From assembly GCF_900103665.1 (NCBI RefSeq), contig NZ_FNGY01000008.1, forward strand, positions 186,001 through 250,000: a DNA stretch of 64,000 bases. Reading direction: 5' to 3'. The notes below the pieces were generated by a model. It ran no database searches and was not told where the DNA came from. It saw only the letters and a list, made by a program, of their open reading frames with translations. The translations under genes were made by a program, and so were the position numbers. Origin of the DNA: Pedobacter steynii. Its GTDB lineage: Bacteria > Bacteroidota > Bacteroidia > Sphingobacteriales > Sphingobacteriaceae. Shown here in pieces: positions 25,285 to 34,303 of the stretch (its first letter is position 1; each line of letters starts with the position of its first letter).

Positions 25285-26205
25285 ATGAAACTAAACAGAA
25301 GATCTTTATTAAAAGCGGGGGGGCTTGCCACAGGCGTCGTGGTAAGCGGAGGACTCCCTGCGCTGGCTTCCGTAAATGAACCGGAAAACAGAAAAGGAAA
25401 AAAATTAGCACTGAAGGTCGCACACATTACCGATGTGCACATCAGAGAAGGAGAAAATGCACCCGAAAGGTTTAAGCAATGCTTAAAGCAGATCATTGCT
25501 AAACACAAACCTGATTTCTTTTTAAACGGTGGGGATTCCATTAATGATGCTTCGTATGACAATGTAACTTACGAACAGATGATCAAACAATGGAGCATCT
25601 GGGATGAATGCACCGCATTGCTGAATAAATATGAGTTACACAGTTGTATCGGTAACCATGATCCATGGTGGAAAGCCCCTTCAAAAGAGGATGCGATGTA
25701 CGGAAAAAACTATGTGGTTAAGCGACTAAAAATTCCGCACCGCTATTATAGCTTCCGTAAAAAGAACTGGCATTTTATAGTGCTGGATGGCAATAATAAA
25801 AATATCTCTTTGGATCAGGAGCAGTTTGACTGGTTAAAAAAAGAGCTGGAACAGCTTCCGGCATCAACACCTACCCTGCTCATGTCGCATTATCCAATCC
25901 TGGGCACGACACAAGTGTTGGTAGGCGGCGGCCATTCTGATTGTAAGCAGTTAAAAGATTTATTCTACAAACACCGCGATAAGGTCAGAGTTTGTTTAAG
26001 CGGGCATAACCATTTATCCGATCAAACCCGTTACAACGATGTGTTATACTGCTGTAATGGTGCAATGAGTGGTTTTTGGTGGGGCAAGGGCGATGCGGAA
26101 TCAGCCGGGCCCGGTTATTATCTGGAAACCCCTCCGGGTTATGCAATGCTCAATTTATACGAGGATGGAACGGTTGAAAATGAATATTTTCCCCATACTT
26201 ATTAG
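25285..26205 (+). CDS. Exported calcineurin-like metallophosphoesterase
   Basis: A 306-residue phosphoesterase. The N-terminus has a twin-basic-like export signal (NRRSLLKAGGLATG), cleavage near residue 28. All metal-binding motifs are present in order: ITDVH, GGDSIND, GNHDPWW, SHYP and SGHNH. This arrangement binds two metal ions and hydrolyses phosphate mono- or diesters in the periplasm; the substrate is not readable. It ends in YFPHTY and is followed by a long hairpin, so it is a single-gene unit. Confidence 0.88.
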   Translation: MKLNRRSLLKAGGLATGVVVSGGLPALASVNEPENRKGKKLALKVAHITDVHIREGENAPERFKQCLKQIIAKHKPDFFLNGGDSINDASYDNVTYEQMIKQWSIWDECTALLNKYELHSCIGNHDPWWKAPSKEDAMYGKNYVVKRLKIPHRYYSFRKKNWHFIVLDGNNKNISLDQEQFDWLKKELEQLPASTPTLLMSHYPILGTTQVLVGGGHSDCKQLKDLFYKHRDKVRVCLSGHNHLSDQTRYNDVLYCCNGAMSGFWWGKGDAESAGPGYYLETPPGYAMLNLYEDGTVENEYFPHTY

Positions 26206-26224
26206 TCAGCTATTTTAATCTAGT

Positions 26225-26257
26225 ATCCGTTGCTGTTGATCCATAACAGCAGCGGAT
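26225..26257 (+). terminator. Hairpin after the metallophosphoesterase gene
   Basis: A 13-bp stem with one G-T pair (ATCCGTTGCTGTT with AACAGCAGCGGAT) and a 7-nt loop starts 20 bp past the stop. The T run is weak (TCTTCAGTTTT). Confidence 0.65.
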
Positions 26258-26313
26258 CTGTCTTCAGTTTTAATGACGTATTCGCCCCCTTATATTGTCG
26301 TTTTTGCTACGTC

Positions 26314-26341
26314 TTGAACTGCATTTTGCAGCGTAGGTTTG
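26314..26341 (+). promoter_or_regulatory. Promoter of the alpha/beta hydrolase gene
   Basis: TAGGTTTG at 26334-26341 matches the Bacteroidota -7 box exactly, with TTG at 26314-26316 at the usual -33 distance. The box overlaps an upstream TTG codon and so supports ATG 26360 as the start. Confidence 0.55.
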
Positions 26342-26359
26342 TGTATAAATATAAATCAT

Positions 26360-27268
26360 ATGAAAAAAAACGTAAAAAAGAACCGGCTTTATACATTTTG
26401 TAAGCTGGTTACCATCACTGGCATTTTGGGCATCGTAACAATTAGTGTCTGCCTGGCTCAGGCACCGTTAAAAAAGGGTTATGCACCCCTGAATGAGCTT
26501 CGGCTATACTATGAGATTCATGGTCAGGGAAAACCATTGGTACTGATACACGGCGGTCTCGGTTGTATAGAATTGTTTGATCCCATTCTGAAGAATCTTG
26601 CAGCAACAAGACAAGTAATTGCAGTAGATCTGCAGGCACATGGTCGTACCGCTGACATCAACCGCCCGTTGAGCTATGAAGCGATGGCTGATGACATCGC
26701 GGGATTGCTGGAATACCTCCGTATTCCAACAGCAGACCTGATGGGATTTTCGGTAGGTGGTGGCGTGGTACAACAGGTTGCCATCCGCCATCCACAGATG
26801 GTGAATAAGCTCGTGGTTCTTTCTGCACCATATAGACACGCGGGCTGGTATCCGGAAATTCGGCAAGGCCAGGCTCAAATGGCGCAAGCTGCTGAAGCAT
26901 TAAAATCAACCCCACTCTATGGCCTTTATGCATCTCTCGCGCCGAGGAAGGAAGACTGGACAGTGCTCTGTACTAAATTGGCCGAGTTTTTAAAGAAAGA
27001 TTACGATTGGAGTAAAGCGGTTGCAGCAATCAGGAAACCTGTACTATTGATTGCAGGTGATGCAGATGCAATCCCTCCTGCTCATCTGACAGAATTCTTT
27101 GGTTTACTTGGGGGTGGTAAGCAAGACGGAGGATGGGATGGTGCTGGTGTGCCTGTTTCCTCATTGGCTCTCCTTCCCGGGGCGACTCATTATAATGTCA
27201 TCAGCTCCCCAACACTGGTGCCAATAGTAACCGCATTCCTGGATAAGCAAGCGGGACAAAGGAAATAG
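26360..27268 (+). CDS. Exported alpha/beta hydrolase
   Basis: A 302-residue alpha/beta-hydrolase with an N-terminal hydrophobic signal or anchor (residues 10-33). The start at 26360 is set by the promoter box that overlaps the upstream alternative. Motifs in order: LIHGGLG oxyanion loop, nucleophile elbow GFSVGGG with Ser at about residue 137, acid region LIAGDADAIPP and histidine in PGATHYN. This fits an esterase, lipase or haloperoxidase-like enzyme; substrate unknown. It stands alone between two hairpins. Confidence 0.82.
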   Translation: MKKNVKKNRLYTFCKLVTITGILGIVTISVCLAQAPLKKGYAPLNELRLYYEIHGQGKPLVLIHGGLGCIELFDPILKNLAATRQVIAVDLQAHGRTADINRPLSYEAMADDIAGLLEYLRIPTADLMGFSVGGGVVQQVAIRHPQMVNKLVVLSAPYRHAGWYPEIRQGQAQMAQAAEALKSTPLYGLYASLAPRKEDWTVLCTKLAEFLKKDYDWSKAVAAIRKPVLLIAGDADAIPPAHLTEFFGLLGGGKQDGGWDGAGVPVSSLALLPGATHYNVISSPTLVPIVTAFLDKQAGQRK

Positions 27269-27347
27269 ATACCCTATGAAATCTTTGTTAAGATGAAAAG
27301 AATGTCTACCTTCATCAGATATTTCAAAGTATAAACATTAAAAGCAT

Positions 27348-27452
27348 ATGTCAACATTATTTTCTTTACTTACTCTTGTCGTTATTATCATGGCTTCTGC
27401 CTTTTATCTTTCTTTCATTAAAAAGACAAAAGAGTCAAACGGTCATCATTAA
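27348..27452 (+). CDS. 34-aa single-pass membrane microprotein
   Basis: ATG-started frame of 34 codons encoding one hydrophobic helix (LLTLVVIIMASAFYLSFI) followed by a basic tail KKTKESNGHH, the layout of small type-I or tail-anchored membrane proteins. A hairpin with a T run follows at 27465. No homologue is recognised. Natural codon use and its own terminator favour a real gene. Confidence 0.5.
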   Translation: MSTLFSLLTLVVIIMASAFYLSFIKKTKESNGHH

Positions 27453-27464
27453 AATATTCTTTTT

Positions 27465-27507
27465 CGCTTCTTTCTGATCAGTTTAAACAATTGGAAAGAA
27501 GCGTTTT
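27465..27507 (+). terminator. Hairpin after the membrane microprotein
   Basis: CGCTTCTTTC (27465-27474) and GAAAGAAGCG (27494-27503) are exact complements around 19 nt, followed by TTTT. It lies directly before the end of the converging DUF2314 gene. Confidence 0.6.
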
Positions 27508-28375
27508 AACTCGTTACCCCCAAGACCCTCCATCCCTGGGCAGTTTTATAGGTCTGTAATTTTTGTACAGATATTCCTCCATCCGGATACGTGCAGACTT
27601 CCGTAATGATCCAATAGTTTTCATCTACCTTATCGCGCTGTGTAAATGCCCTGTTGATATTTTTGAAGTCAGGCATCCCCTCTTTTTCAATATAACTGAC
27701 GAAAGAAAGTGCTAAAGCTTCGGAAGTACTAACGATCATCTCCTCCTCTATTGGAAAGTCCATTGCGGAAAGCATCAGCTTTGCTTCCTGATAAAAATCT
27801 TTGCAGGAAAGTGCTTTGTCTATGTCGTTTTTCTGATAAGCTTCCTCCAACGACAGTATTGCTCCTTCGGGCGTATCAAAGTCTGGTTTAAAATAATCAC
27901 TGCCGGCATCTACCAGCAGGCCGATAGACTCGTCAAACGCCTGTCTTTCGGCTTCGGGGAGACCTTCACGGATGGCTCTGATGGTATAACCGCCAACTAA
28001 CCGGCCTTTTTCAACGATCATCCAATCGGAAATCAAAGACCTCATTACACCAATTTTCTGCCCCAGTTTAACCGTTTTTATCTGGACAGGTTCATTGCCC
28101 ACCTCTCCAAACAAGTTTCCCTCTTCGTCAAAATCCGGTGAGGTTAGCCAGATGTGTTCCACCTTTCCTGAGTCTTCAATCATCACTTTAATGGAAAAAT
28201 ATTCCTGTCCGGAAACAGGACTTTTGAGGCTCTTTTCAAAATGCCATAAAGTAAGCCCTGCCTTTTCAATGGCCCACTTCATGCGCTCATCTTCATTGGG
28301 TATATAGACCAAATCAGGCTCAGACTCTCTTTCTACAACTTTGTTTTTTCCAAAAAAACGTGATAATAAACTCAT
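27506..28375 (-). CDS. DUF2314 domain protein
   Basis: A 289-residue cytoplasmic protein. Residues 30-140 are a DUF2314 domain, recognised by EYFSIKVMIED, EHIWLTSPDF, GNLFGEVGNEP and SDWMIVEKGRLVGGYTIR. The rest, about 150-289, is an acidic alpha/beta region ending in a nuclear-transport-factor-like strand set (YKTAQGWRVLGVTS). DUF2314 proteins have no proven function. The gene is transcribed alone. Confidence 0.8.
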   Translation of the reverse strand: MSLLSRFFGKNKVVERESEPDLVYIPNEDERMKWAIEKAGLTLWHFEKSLKSPVSGQEYFSIKVMIEDSGKVEHIWLTSPDFDEEGNLFGEVGNEPVQIKTVKLGQKIGVMRSLISDWMIVEKGRLVGGYTIRAIREGLPEAERQAFDESIGLLVDAGSDYFKPDFDTPEGAILSLEEAYQKNDIDKALSCKDFYQEAKLMLSAMDFPIEEEMIVSTSEALALSFVSYIEKEGMPDFKNINRAFTQRDKVDENYWIITEVCTYPDGGISVQKLQTYKTAQGWRVLGVTS

Positions 28376-28527
28376 GATTGCGTAATTTGTGATTTTTTAA
28401 ATATAATAATTCTTCTATATTTAAAAAAGTCTCTCCTCCTACTTATTAATGTTCAAATGCCAATAATAGGTTTACTTTGTCAATAGAAAATGTAAATTTG
28501 GTTTACACAAATCAGAACCAAACCTTA

Positions 28528-30789
28528 ATGAACACCATGAAACGGGCGATTGCCTCCTCCTTCAGTTTACTATTTTGTTTATTTTCAAACATTTCTTTTG
28601 CCCAGGATTCTTTAGCTATTATTCCAAAGCCGTTGCAGCAAATTTCAAGGCCCGGGTATTATAGCTATGCTCCGGAGACGGAAGTGTATTCCAGTACTTC
28701 TTTTCTGGAAGCAGCTGATCTTCTTCGGGAGCATCCTTACCTGAAATTCAATAAGATAAAAAAATTGCGTCCGGGAAAGAAAGCTCCGCTTAAAGGGATC
28801 ATTCTTCTGGAAGCCGGAAAGGGCGATACCCTTGCCATAAATGCCTACCGTTTAGAAATCAGTACCGATCGGATTCTAATCACTGCACATCAGCCCGAAG
28901 CCATCCTGAATGGCATAGCAACGCTTCGTCAGCTGGCACTCACCAGAAAAGACAGCAGGTTACCTGCGGTATGGATTCAGGACCAGCCAGCTTTTGGCTA
29001 CCGGGGCCTCATGCTGGACGTATCCCGTCATTTCTTTCCTATTCCTTTCCTGAAAAAATACATAGACCTGATGTCCTTGTATAAACTGAATACCTTCCAC
29101 TGGCACCTCACAGATGGCGCCGGCTGGAGATTAGAAATCAAAAAATATCCCGAGCTGACCAGCAAAGCGGCATGGCGGACCAATGCCAACTGGAAATACT
29201 GGTGGAACAACGGGCGCCAATATTCAGAAATGGGCAGCCCGAATGCTTTTGGCGGGTATTATACTGCGGAGGAAGCAAAAGACCTGGTAAAATATGCGGC
29301 AAAACGCGGGATTACTGTGATCCCTGAAATTGAAATGCCGGCACATACGGAGGAGGTCCTGGCGGCGTATCCTAATTTGTCCTGTTATGGTTTACCTTAT
29401 AAAAATTCAGAATTCTGTATCGGTAATGAAGATACTTTTCGCTTTCTTCAGGATGTGCTTGATGAGGTGATTGAAATCTTTCCTTCTAAATATATTCATA
29501 TCGGTGGTGATGAAGCCGATAAATCGGCCTGGAAACAATGTCCGAAATGCCAGAAAGTGATTAAAGATTTTGATTTAAAAGACGAACATGGTTTGCAGAG
29601 TTATGCCGTTAAAAGAATGGAAACTTATTTGAAAAGTAAAGGAAGAAAGCTGATCGGATGGGATGAAATTCTGGAAGGCGGACTGGCCCCTGAAGCGACG
29701 GTAATGAGCTGGCGCGGGGAAAAAGGAGGTATTGAAGCCGCAAACTCCGGTCACGATGTGATCATGACACCTGGCTCCCATCTTTATCTGGATGCCTATC
29801 AGACCAATCCAATCGGACAGCCGGAAGCCATTGGTGGATATCTGCCTTTAAAGAAGGTATATGGTTATCAGCCAATCCCTGCGGAAATCAATGCCGACAA
29901 AAGAAAACATGTACTTGGAATTCAGGCCAATGTGTGGACAGAATATATGCCGACAACGAGTCAGGTAGAATATATGGTTTTTCCAAGAGCAATGGCTATG
30001 GCAGAGGCGGCATGGACGGCAGAGGGGCAAAAGAACTGGAGTGATTTTCAAACACGCCTGCAAAAACATTATCTGCTGTTACAGCGTCTGAATGTGAATT
30101 ACTACCCGCCATCAAATGAACTGAGCATCCTCTCTAAATTCGATATTGCAGAAAAAAAAGCGGTGGTGACGATCAGCTCAGAGCAGTTTAAACCGGAAAT
30201 AAGGTACACTACGGATGGCACTAACCCAATTGCAAGCTCGCCTTTGTACCAGGATGGCATTTCACTAAATGCGACGGCAAAGGTAAAGGCGGTCATCTTT
30301 AAAAATCAACAACCTTTAGGCAAAATTCAGGAACTGGAACTGGATGTCCATAAGGCCATTGGTAAAAAGGTCATCTACAATAATAAGTGGAGCAGCAGTT
30401 ATCCCGCGCAAAAGGAACTGACCCTGGTAAACGGACAAACCGGGGACCTCACTTATGGCGACGGACAATGGCAGGGTTTTCTCGGCGATTTTGATGTCAC
30501 TATTGATTTGGAGAACCCCATCCCCTTAACGCAGTTGAAAATTCGTTTTATGCAATTAACCGGCCCTGGTGTATACATGCCAGCAAATGTTACTGTGGCG
30601 GTTTCTGAAGATGGAGTTGTTTTCAAAAACATTCAGAAAGTAGAAAACGATGTTCCGTATACGGATGCATCACTGAGGTTTAAAACTTTTATGTTCGACC
30701 TCAAAGGAAACAATGCCCGTTACCTCAGGGTAACCGGTAAAAACGAGAAAAAAGGATTTATGTTCAGTGACGAAGTGGTGGTTTATTAA
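28528..30789 (+). CDS. Glycoside hydrolase family 20 beta-N-acetylhexosaminidase
   Basis: A 753-residue exported exo-enzyme that removes terminal GlcNAc or GalNAc by substrate-assisted catalysis. I take ATG 28528 (MNTMKRAIASS) because the signal peptide begins there; ATG 28537 is equally possible. After the signal (to FAQDS) come the GH20b alpha/beta domain, the barrel with FHWHLTDGAGWRLEIKKYP and the catalytic pair in IHIGGDEADKSAW, then a chitobiase-type C-terminal beta domain (YTTDGTNPIASSPLY) and a discoidin-like tail from about residue 620. It ends 9 bp before the convergent response-regulator gene. Confidence 0.92.
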   Translation: MNTMKRAIASSFSLLFCLFSNISFAQDSLAIIPKPLQQISRPGYYSYAPETEVYSSTSFLEAADLLREHPYLKFNKIKKLRPGKKAPLKGIILLEAGKGDTLAINAYRLEISTDRILITAHQPEAILNGIATLRQLALTRKDSRLPAVWIQDQPAFGYRGLMLDVSRHFFPIPFLKKYIDLMSLYKLNTFHWHLTDGAGWRLEIKKYPELTSKAAWRTNANWKYWWNNGRQYSEMGSPNAFGGYYTAEEAKDLVKYAAKRGITVIPEIEMPAHTEEVLAAYPNLSCYGLPYKNSEFCIGNEDTFRFLQDVLDEVIEIFPSKYIHIGGDEADKSAWKQCPKCQKVIKDFDLKDEHGLQSYAVKRMETYLKSKGRKLIGWDEILEGGLAPEATVMSWRGEKGGIEAANSGHDVIMTPGSHLYLDAYQTNPIGQPEAIGGYLPLKKVYGYQPIPAEINADKRKHVLGIQANVWTEYMPTTSQVEYMVFPRAMAMAEAAWTAEGQKNWSDFQTRLQKHYLLLQRLNVNYYPPSNELSILSKFDIAEKKAVVTISSEQFKPEIRYTTDGTNPIASSPLYQDGISLNATAKVKAVIFKNQQPLGKIQELELDVHKAIGKKVIYNNKWSSSYPAQKELTLVNGQTGDLTYGDGQWQGFLGDFDVTIDLENPIPLTQLKIRFMQLTGPGVYMPANVTVAVSEDGVVFKNIQKVENDVPYTDASLRFKTFMFDLKGNNARYLRVTGKNEKKGFMFSDEVVVY

Positions 30790-30798
30790 GACATCGCT

Positions 30799-31479
30799 TT
30801 AGCGTTTATCCCTGATTTCTAAGATATAGCCTATATTTCTTACGGTAAGAATCCTGATTCTGGGATCTTCCCGTAAGAATTTCCTTAACCTGCTAATGAA
30901 GACAGCCAGGCTTCTGCCAGTGAAGAAATTGTTTTGGTCCCACAATTCTTCCAGTAATTCCTTTTTTGTGACTACACCGTTTTTATGCTCAATCAACTTT
31001 TTTAACAGCTCCGACTCCCGGTAAGAAAGACTGCTGCTGACCCCGTTAATGCACAGTTCATGCATTCTTGAATCAAAAGCATAATTGCCAACACTATATT
31101 TCGGATAGTCTATTTTATTTGTCTTTTTTAAATGACTATGCATCCTCGCAATCAGCTCTTTAATGCTATAGGGTTTTTTCATGTAATCACTGGCCCCTAT
31201 TTCGAAACCTTTTAATACATCTTTAATCTGTATTCTGGCAGTGGCAAATATAATTGGAACATGATCATCCATCTCGCGAATTTTCTCTGCCAGATGGAAG
31301 CCGTTTAACTCTGGAGTGATGATGTCAAGAATAATAATGTCAGGTCTGAATAACTTAAAGCTTTCAAATGCCTCGCGTCCATTGAGGTAATGACGAACCC
31401 AAAATCCTTCAAATTTAAGGCTCTCTACCACAATCTCAGCCATTCCCGCTTCATCTTCCAGAAATAATACATCTATCAT
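30799..31479 (-). CDS. OmpR-family response regulator
   Basis: A 226-residue regulator. The receiver domain spans residues 1-118 with phospho-acceptor Asp52 (IIILDIITPEL), the acidic pair near the start (FLEDE) and the switch lysine in YMKKPYS. A winged-helix DNA-binding domain follows (RESELLKKLIEH ... SRLRKFLREDPRIRILTVRNIGY). Its gene overlaps the kinase stop by 4 bp, so the two are coupled. The divergent DUF4270 gene is preceded by four TTAAC boxes at 10-bp intervals, a fitting target for a winged-helix regulator of this class. Confidence 0.92.
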   Translation of the reverse strand: MIDVLFLEDEAGMAEIVVESLKFEGFWVRHYLNGREAFESFKLFRPDIIILDIITPELNGFHLAEKIREMDDHVPIIFATARIQIKDVLKGFEIGASDYMKKPYSIKELIARMHSHLKKTNKIDYPKYSVGNYAFDSRMHELCINGVSSSLSYRESELLKKLIEHKNGVVTKKELLEELWDQNNFFTGRSLAVFISRLRKFLREDPRIRILTVRNIGYILEIRDKR

Positions 31480-32795
31480 AATTTAAAAGGGATTGAAATC
31501 AAAAAAGTACTTCCTATGCTTAATTTACTTTCAAGACCGATGCTGCCTTCATGAAGCTCTACCACCTTTTTGACATAAGAAAGGCCAAGTCCAAAGCTTC
31601 CTGTCGCATCGTGATCAGAAGAAACCCTAAAAAAGCGTTCAAAAATATCATCATGATATTTTTCAGGAATACCAATCCCGGTATCACTGATGGAAAGTCG
31701 CCAGATCCCGTTTTCAAAAGCACTGGTGATCCTGATGATGACCTCATCGCTGGCATATTTTATCGCATTATCTATAATGTTGCGAAGTGAATTACTCAGG
31801 TGAAGCGGATCGATCAACAGTGCCGGGATTTCATGACTGCAGTCCAGCCTGATGTCAACAGCTTTAGCGTTTTTGATGGAATAGTTTTCAAGAATCTGAT
31901 GAATGAGTGCATTGACGTCCGTACTTTCTTTATGCAACACCATCTTATCGTTGTCAAAGATAGATTCCTGTAAAATTAACTCGATTAATTTGGACAGGTG
32001 ATTGATCTCATTCGTGGAGATTTCCAGATAACGTTCTGTTTTGTTTTTATCCAGCAAGGTGCCATAACGTTTTATGGCTTCTACGGCCACGGAGATCGTT
32101 GCCAAAGGTGTTTTTAACTCATGCGCCATACTGTTGATGAAATCGTTTTTTACGAGTGACATTCTTTGTTGCCGGAATATGGTGACCAGCATATAAGCCA
32201 GGCTACAAGTCGTCAGTACGATCAATAGCACAGATACGCCGAACTGCCATTTCATCTTATTGAAGATATAAGATGCCGGTGCTTTGTAAGCAGTAGTTCT
32301 GGCGAATTCAACAGGCATAGCTCTGCCTTGTTGTATTCCAGACTGGATCCGATCTGTGTACCTGAGTGTGTCTCCGAACGGTACTTCCGTTTGGCCGGAT
32401 TTAAAAGCAAGTGGGGAGGCAGGATATATCCGGCTGCTAAACATTGAGGTATCTTCGGATAGTGTTGCAGATTTTGAAAAATCAATAGCCATAGGCAATG
32501 CCGGTATCGTCTGTACGGGCACCGTCTGTAAAGGCATCATCGCAGAAACTGTACCCGACGGATAGGCAATAATTGTATTTGCTCCTATTTGATTTCCATC
32601 AATAACCATTGTTTTTGCACTGGCAACGCTTAGAACAGCATGGGTAGCAGGAAGAAAAAAATCATAGTCAGAGGAGAAAAAAGGCTGACTCTTATAATAC
32701 CTGTAGTCTCTGTAAAGCCAGAATCCCTGCGCCAGGATAACACCTAAGATACATAAGGTCATTAAACATAAAATGTACTTTATCCGATGTAACAT
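31476..32795 (-). CDS. Sensor histidine kinase
   Basis: A 439-residue membrane kinase. I start at ATG 32795 (MLHRIKYILC), which has the same ACGAACT leader as the divergent gene; an upstream in-frame option adds eight residues. A first membrane helix (residues 5-25), a periplasmic sensor of about 155 residues without recognised domain, and a second helix (about 185-207) lead to the HisKA domain with His225 (MAHELKTP) and an HATPase_c domain (IIDNAIKYA, DTGIGIPEKY, GSFGLGLSYVKKV). It phosphorylates the regulator encoded directly after it. Confidence 0.9.
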   Translation of the reverse strand: MLHRIKYILCLMTLCILGVILAQGFWLYRDYRYYKSQPFFSSDYDFFLPATHAVLSVASAKTMVIDGNQIGANTIIAYPSGTVSAMMPLQTVPVQTIPALPMAIDFSKSATLSEDTSMFSSRIYPASPLAFKSGQTEVPFGDTLRYTDRIQSGIQQGRAMPVEFARTTAYKAPASYIFNKMKWQFGVSVLLIVLTTCSLAYMLVTIFRQQRMSLVKNDFINSMAHELKTPLATISVAVEAIKRYGTLLDKNKTERYLEISTNEINHLSKLIELILQESIFDNDKMVLHKESTDVNALIHQILENYSIKNAKAVDIRLDCSHEIPALLIDPLHLSNSLRNIIDNAIKYASDEVIIRITSAFENGIWRLSISDTGIGIPEKYHDDIFERFFRVSSDHDATGSFGLGLSYVKKVVELHEGSIGLESKLSIGSTFLISIPFKL

Positions 32796-32852
32796 AGTTC
32801 GTTTGTTTTCATAGACCAAATGTAACCGCCCCTACTTCATTAAAAGTTTCTC

Positions 32853-32887
32853 TTAACGATTTTTAACAAATCGTAACATTCGTTAAC
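32853..32887. promoter_or_regulatory. Four TTAAC boxes at exact 10-bp spacing
   Basis: TTAAC occurs at 32853, 32863 and 32883, with GTAAC at 32873, giving one box per 10 bp on one helix face. The array lies between the divergent kinase/regulator operon and the DUF4270 gene, directly upstream of a near-consensus -7 region (ATCTTTG at 32901-32907). Tandem direct repeats of this spacing are typical of OmpR/PhoB-type regulator sites. Confidence 0.72.
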
Positions 32888-32933
32888 ATTCACTCAGTAC
32901 ATCTTTGTCAGCATCAATTATTTATAACGAACT

Positions 32934-34298
32934 ATGAATTCCATTATTAAGATTTCGCCAAATCAATTGCTGCTCTGTTTCTCTTTTGCAGTCCTTTTTG
33001 TTTCAGGTTGTAGAAAAGGCGACAATATTGGTTTGCCTAAAGATCAAAATCCAATCTCTATGGAGATGACTGATACGGTTACCGTTATTGCCTCCACTTA
33101 TCTGCTGGACTCCTTACCCACTTCCAACAGCGGTTCGATACTGCTGGGACAAGTCGATGATCCCCATTTCGGAAAAACAAGATTATCTTCCTATCTCCAG
33201 ATTGGGATCCCGGTATGGAATAATGGAACTATACCCGATGATGCCCTCTTTGATTCATTGAACCTGGTATTGAAATACAATAAGTATGTGTATGGTGATA
33301 CCAATGAAATACAACGGTTTTCTGCGCATCAGCTGACTAAAAGAATAAAGCTTATAAAAGTCGAGCAGGCAGCTGAACCGGAAGAACAACCCATCTTTGT
33401 TAAAGAAGAGGCCTTGTACAGTACCAGTAAATTTGAATATGATCCTGTGCCATTGGGCGAGATCAGCTTGTTACCAAAACCTTTTTCCAGTGATAGCATC
33501 ACTATTCCCTTAAAAAAGTCTTTGGGACAGGAGCTGCTTAAAATGCTGATCGAAAAAGACAGCAGGTTAAACAATATTGAAGATTTTCTTAATTATTTCA
33601 AGGGGCTTGCCCTCAGTACCGGAAGCAGTGGTAAAAGCATTGTTGGCTTTGATGCTGAAAAGCTAAAGATCGTATTGTACTATAATTATAAAGGATCTGA
33701 TGGTTTTCCGAGAAAGGGAACCGTTCAGTTCAATTTAAATGATAAACAGTATCAGTTTAACCATATCGATGCAGATCGGAATAAAACCAGGCTACAGGCT
33801 TTAAATTATCATTCCAGAGAATTAAATGCTGAAGCCACAAACAAGGAACTGTTCGTTCAGGCCGGAACAGGCATCGTCACCAAGCTCTCTCTGCCCGGTT
33901 TAACGAGCTTTCTTCAGCAACCAGGAATTGGTGTTAATACTGCAGAACTGGTGATAGAAACCGAATCATCGTCGTACAAAGTTTTTAAAGCACCTCAGGA
34001 GCTTAATTTATTTATCTCGAATTCTTCGAACACGCCTACTCAGGTGCTGACAAACGCTGATGGCAAGTCTATCCAGATGGCAAAGTTCCAGCCGGGAAAT
34101 GATGCTGGTTCAAAAGCAAAATATGTTTTTCAGCTTGGAGGATATATCGATGCCATCAAAAAAGGTAAATATAAAAAGACTGCGCTGATGCTTAGCCTTC
34201 CTTTCGATCCTTTAACAAAAACAGTTAACAGGCTGCATATTGCCAATGGGGAGTCCATACGCTCCATAAAAGTCAAGATTTTTTATACTAAATTTTAA
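32934..34298 (+). CDS. DUF4270 lipoprotein
   Basis: A 454-residue lipoprotein (lipobox Cys26, FVSGCRKG). The mature protein follows the DUF4270 layout: an early TVTVIASTYLLDSLPTS and LLGQVDDPHFGKTRLSSYLQ, a long beta-rich middle and a late LPFDPLTKTVNRLHIANG. DUF4270 proteins are Bacteroidota envelope proteins of unknown role. The next gene, a Kelch lipoprotein, starts 5 bp later. The array of TTAAC boxes upstream ties expression to the divergent two-component system. Confidence 0.88.
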   Translation: MNSIIKISPNQLLLCFSFAVLFVSGCRKGDNIGLPKDQNPISMEMTDTVTVIASTYLLDSLPTSNSGSILLGQVDDPHFGKTRLSSYLQIGIPVWNNGTIPDDALFDSLNLVLKYNKYVYGDTNEIQRFSAHQLTKRIKLIKVEQAAEPEEQPIFVKEEALYSTSKFEYDPVPLGEISLLPKPFSSDSITIPLKKSLGQELLKMLIEKDSRLNNIEDFLNYFKGLALSTGSSGKSIVGFDAEKLKIVLYYNYKGSDGFPRKGTVQFNLNDKQYQFNHIDADRNKTRLQALNYHSRELNAEATNKELFVQAGTGIVTKLSLPGLTSFLQQPGIGVNTAELVIETESSSYKVFKAPQELNLFISNSSNTPTQVLTNADGKSIQMAKFQPGNDAGSKAKYVFQLGGYIDAIKKGKYKKTALMLSLPFDPLTKTVNRLHIANGESIRSIKVKIFYTKF

Positions 34299-34303
34299 AA
34301 TAT

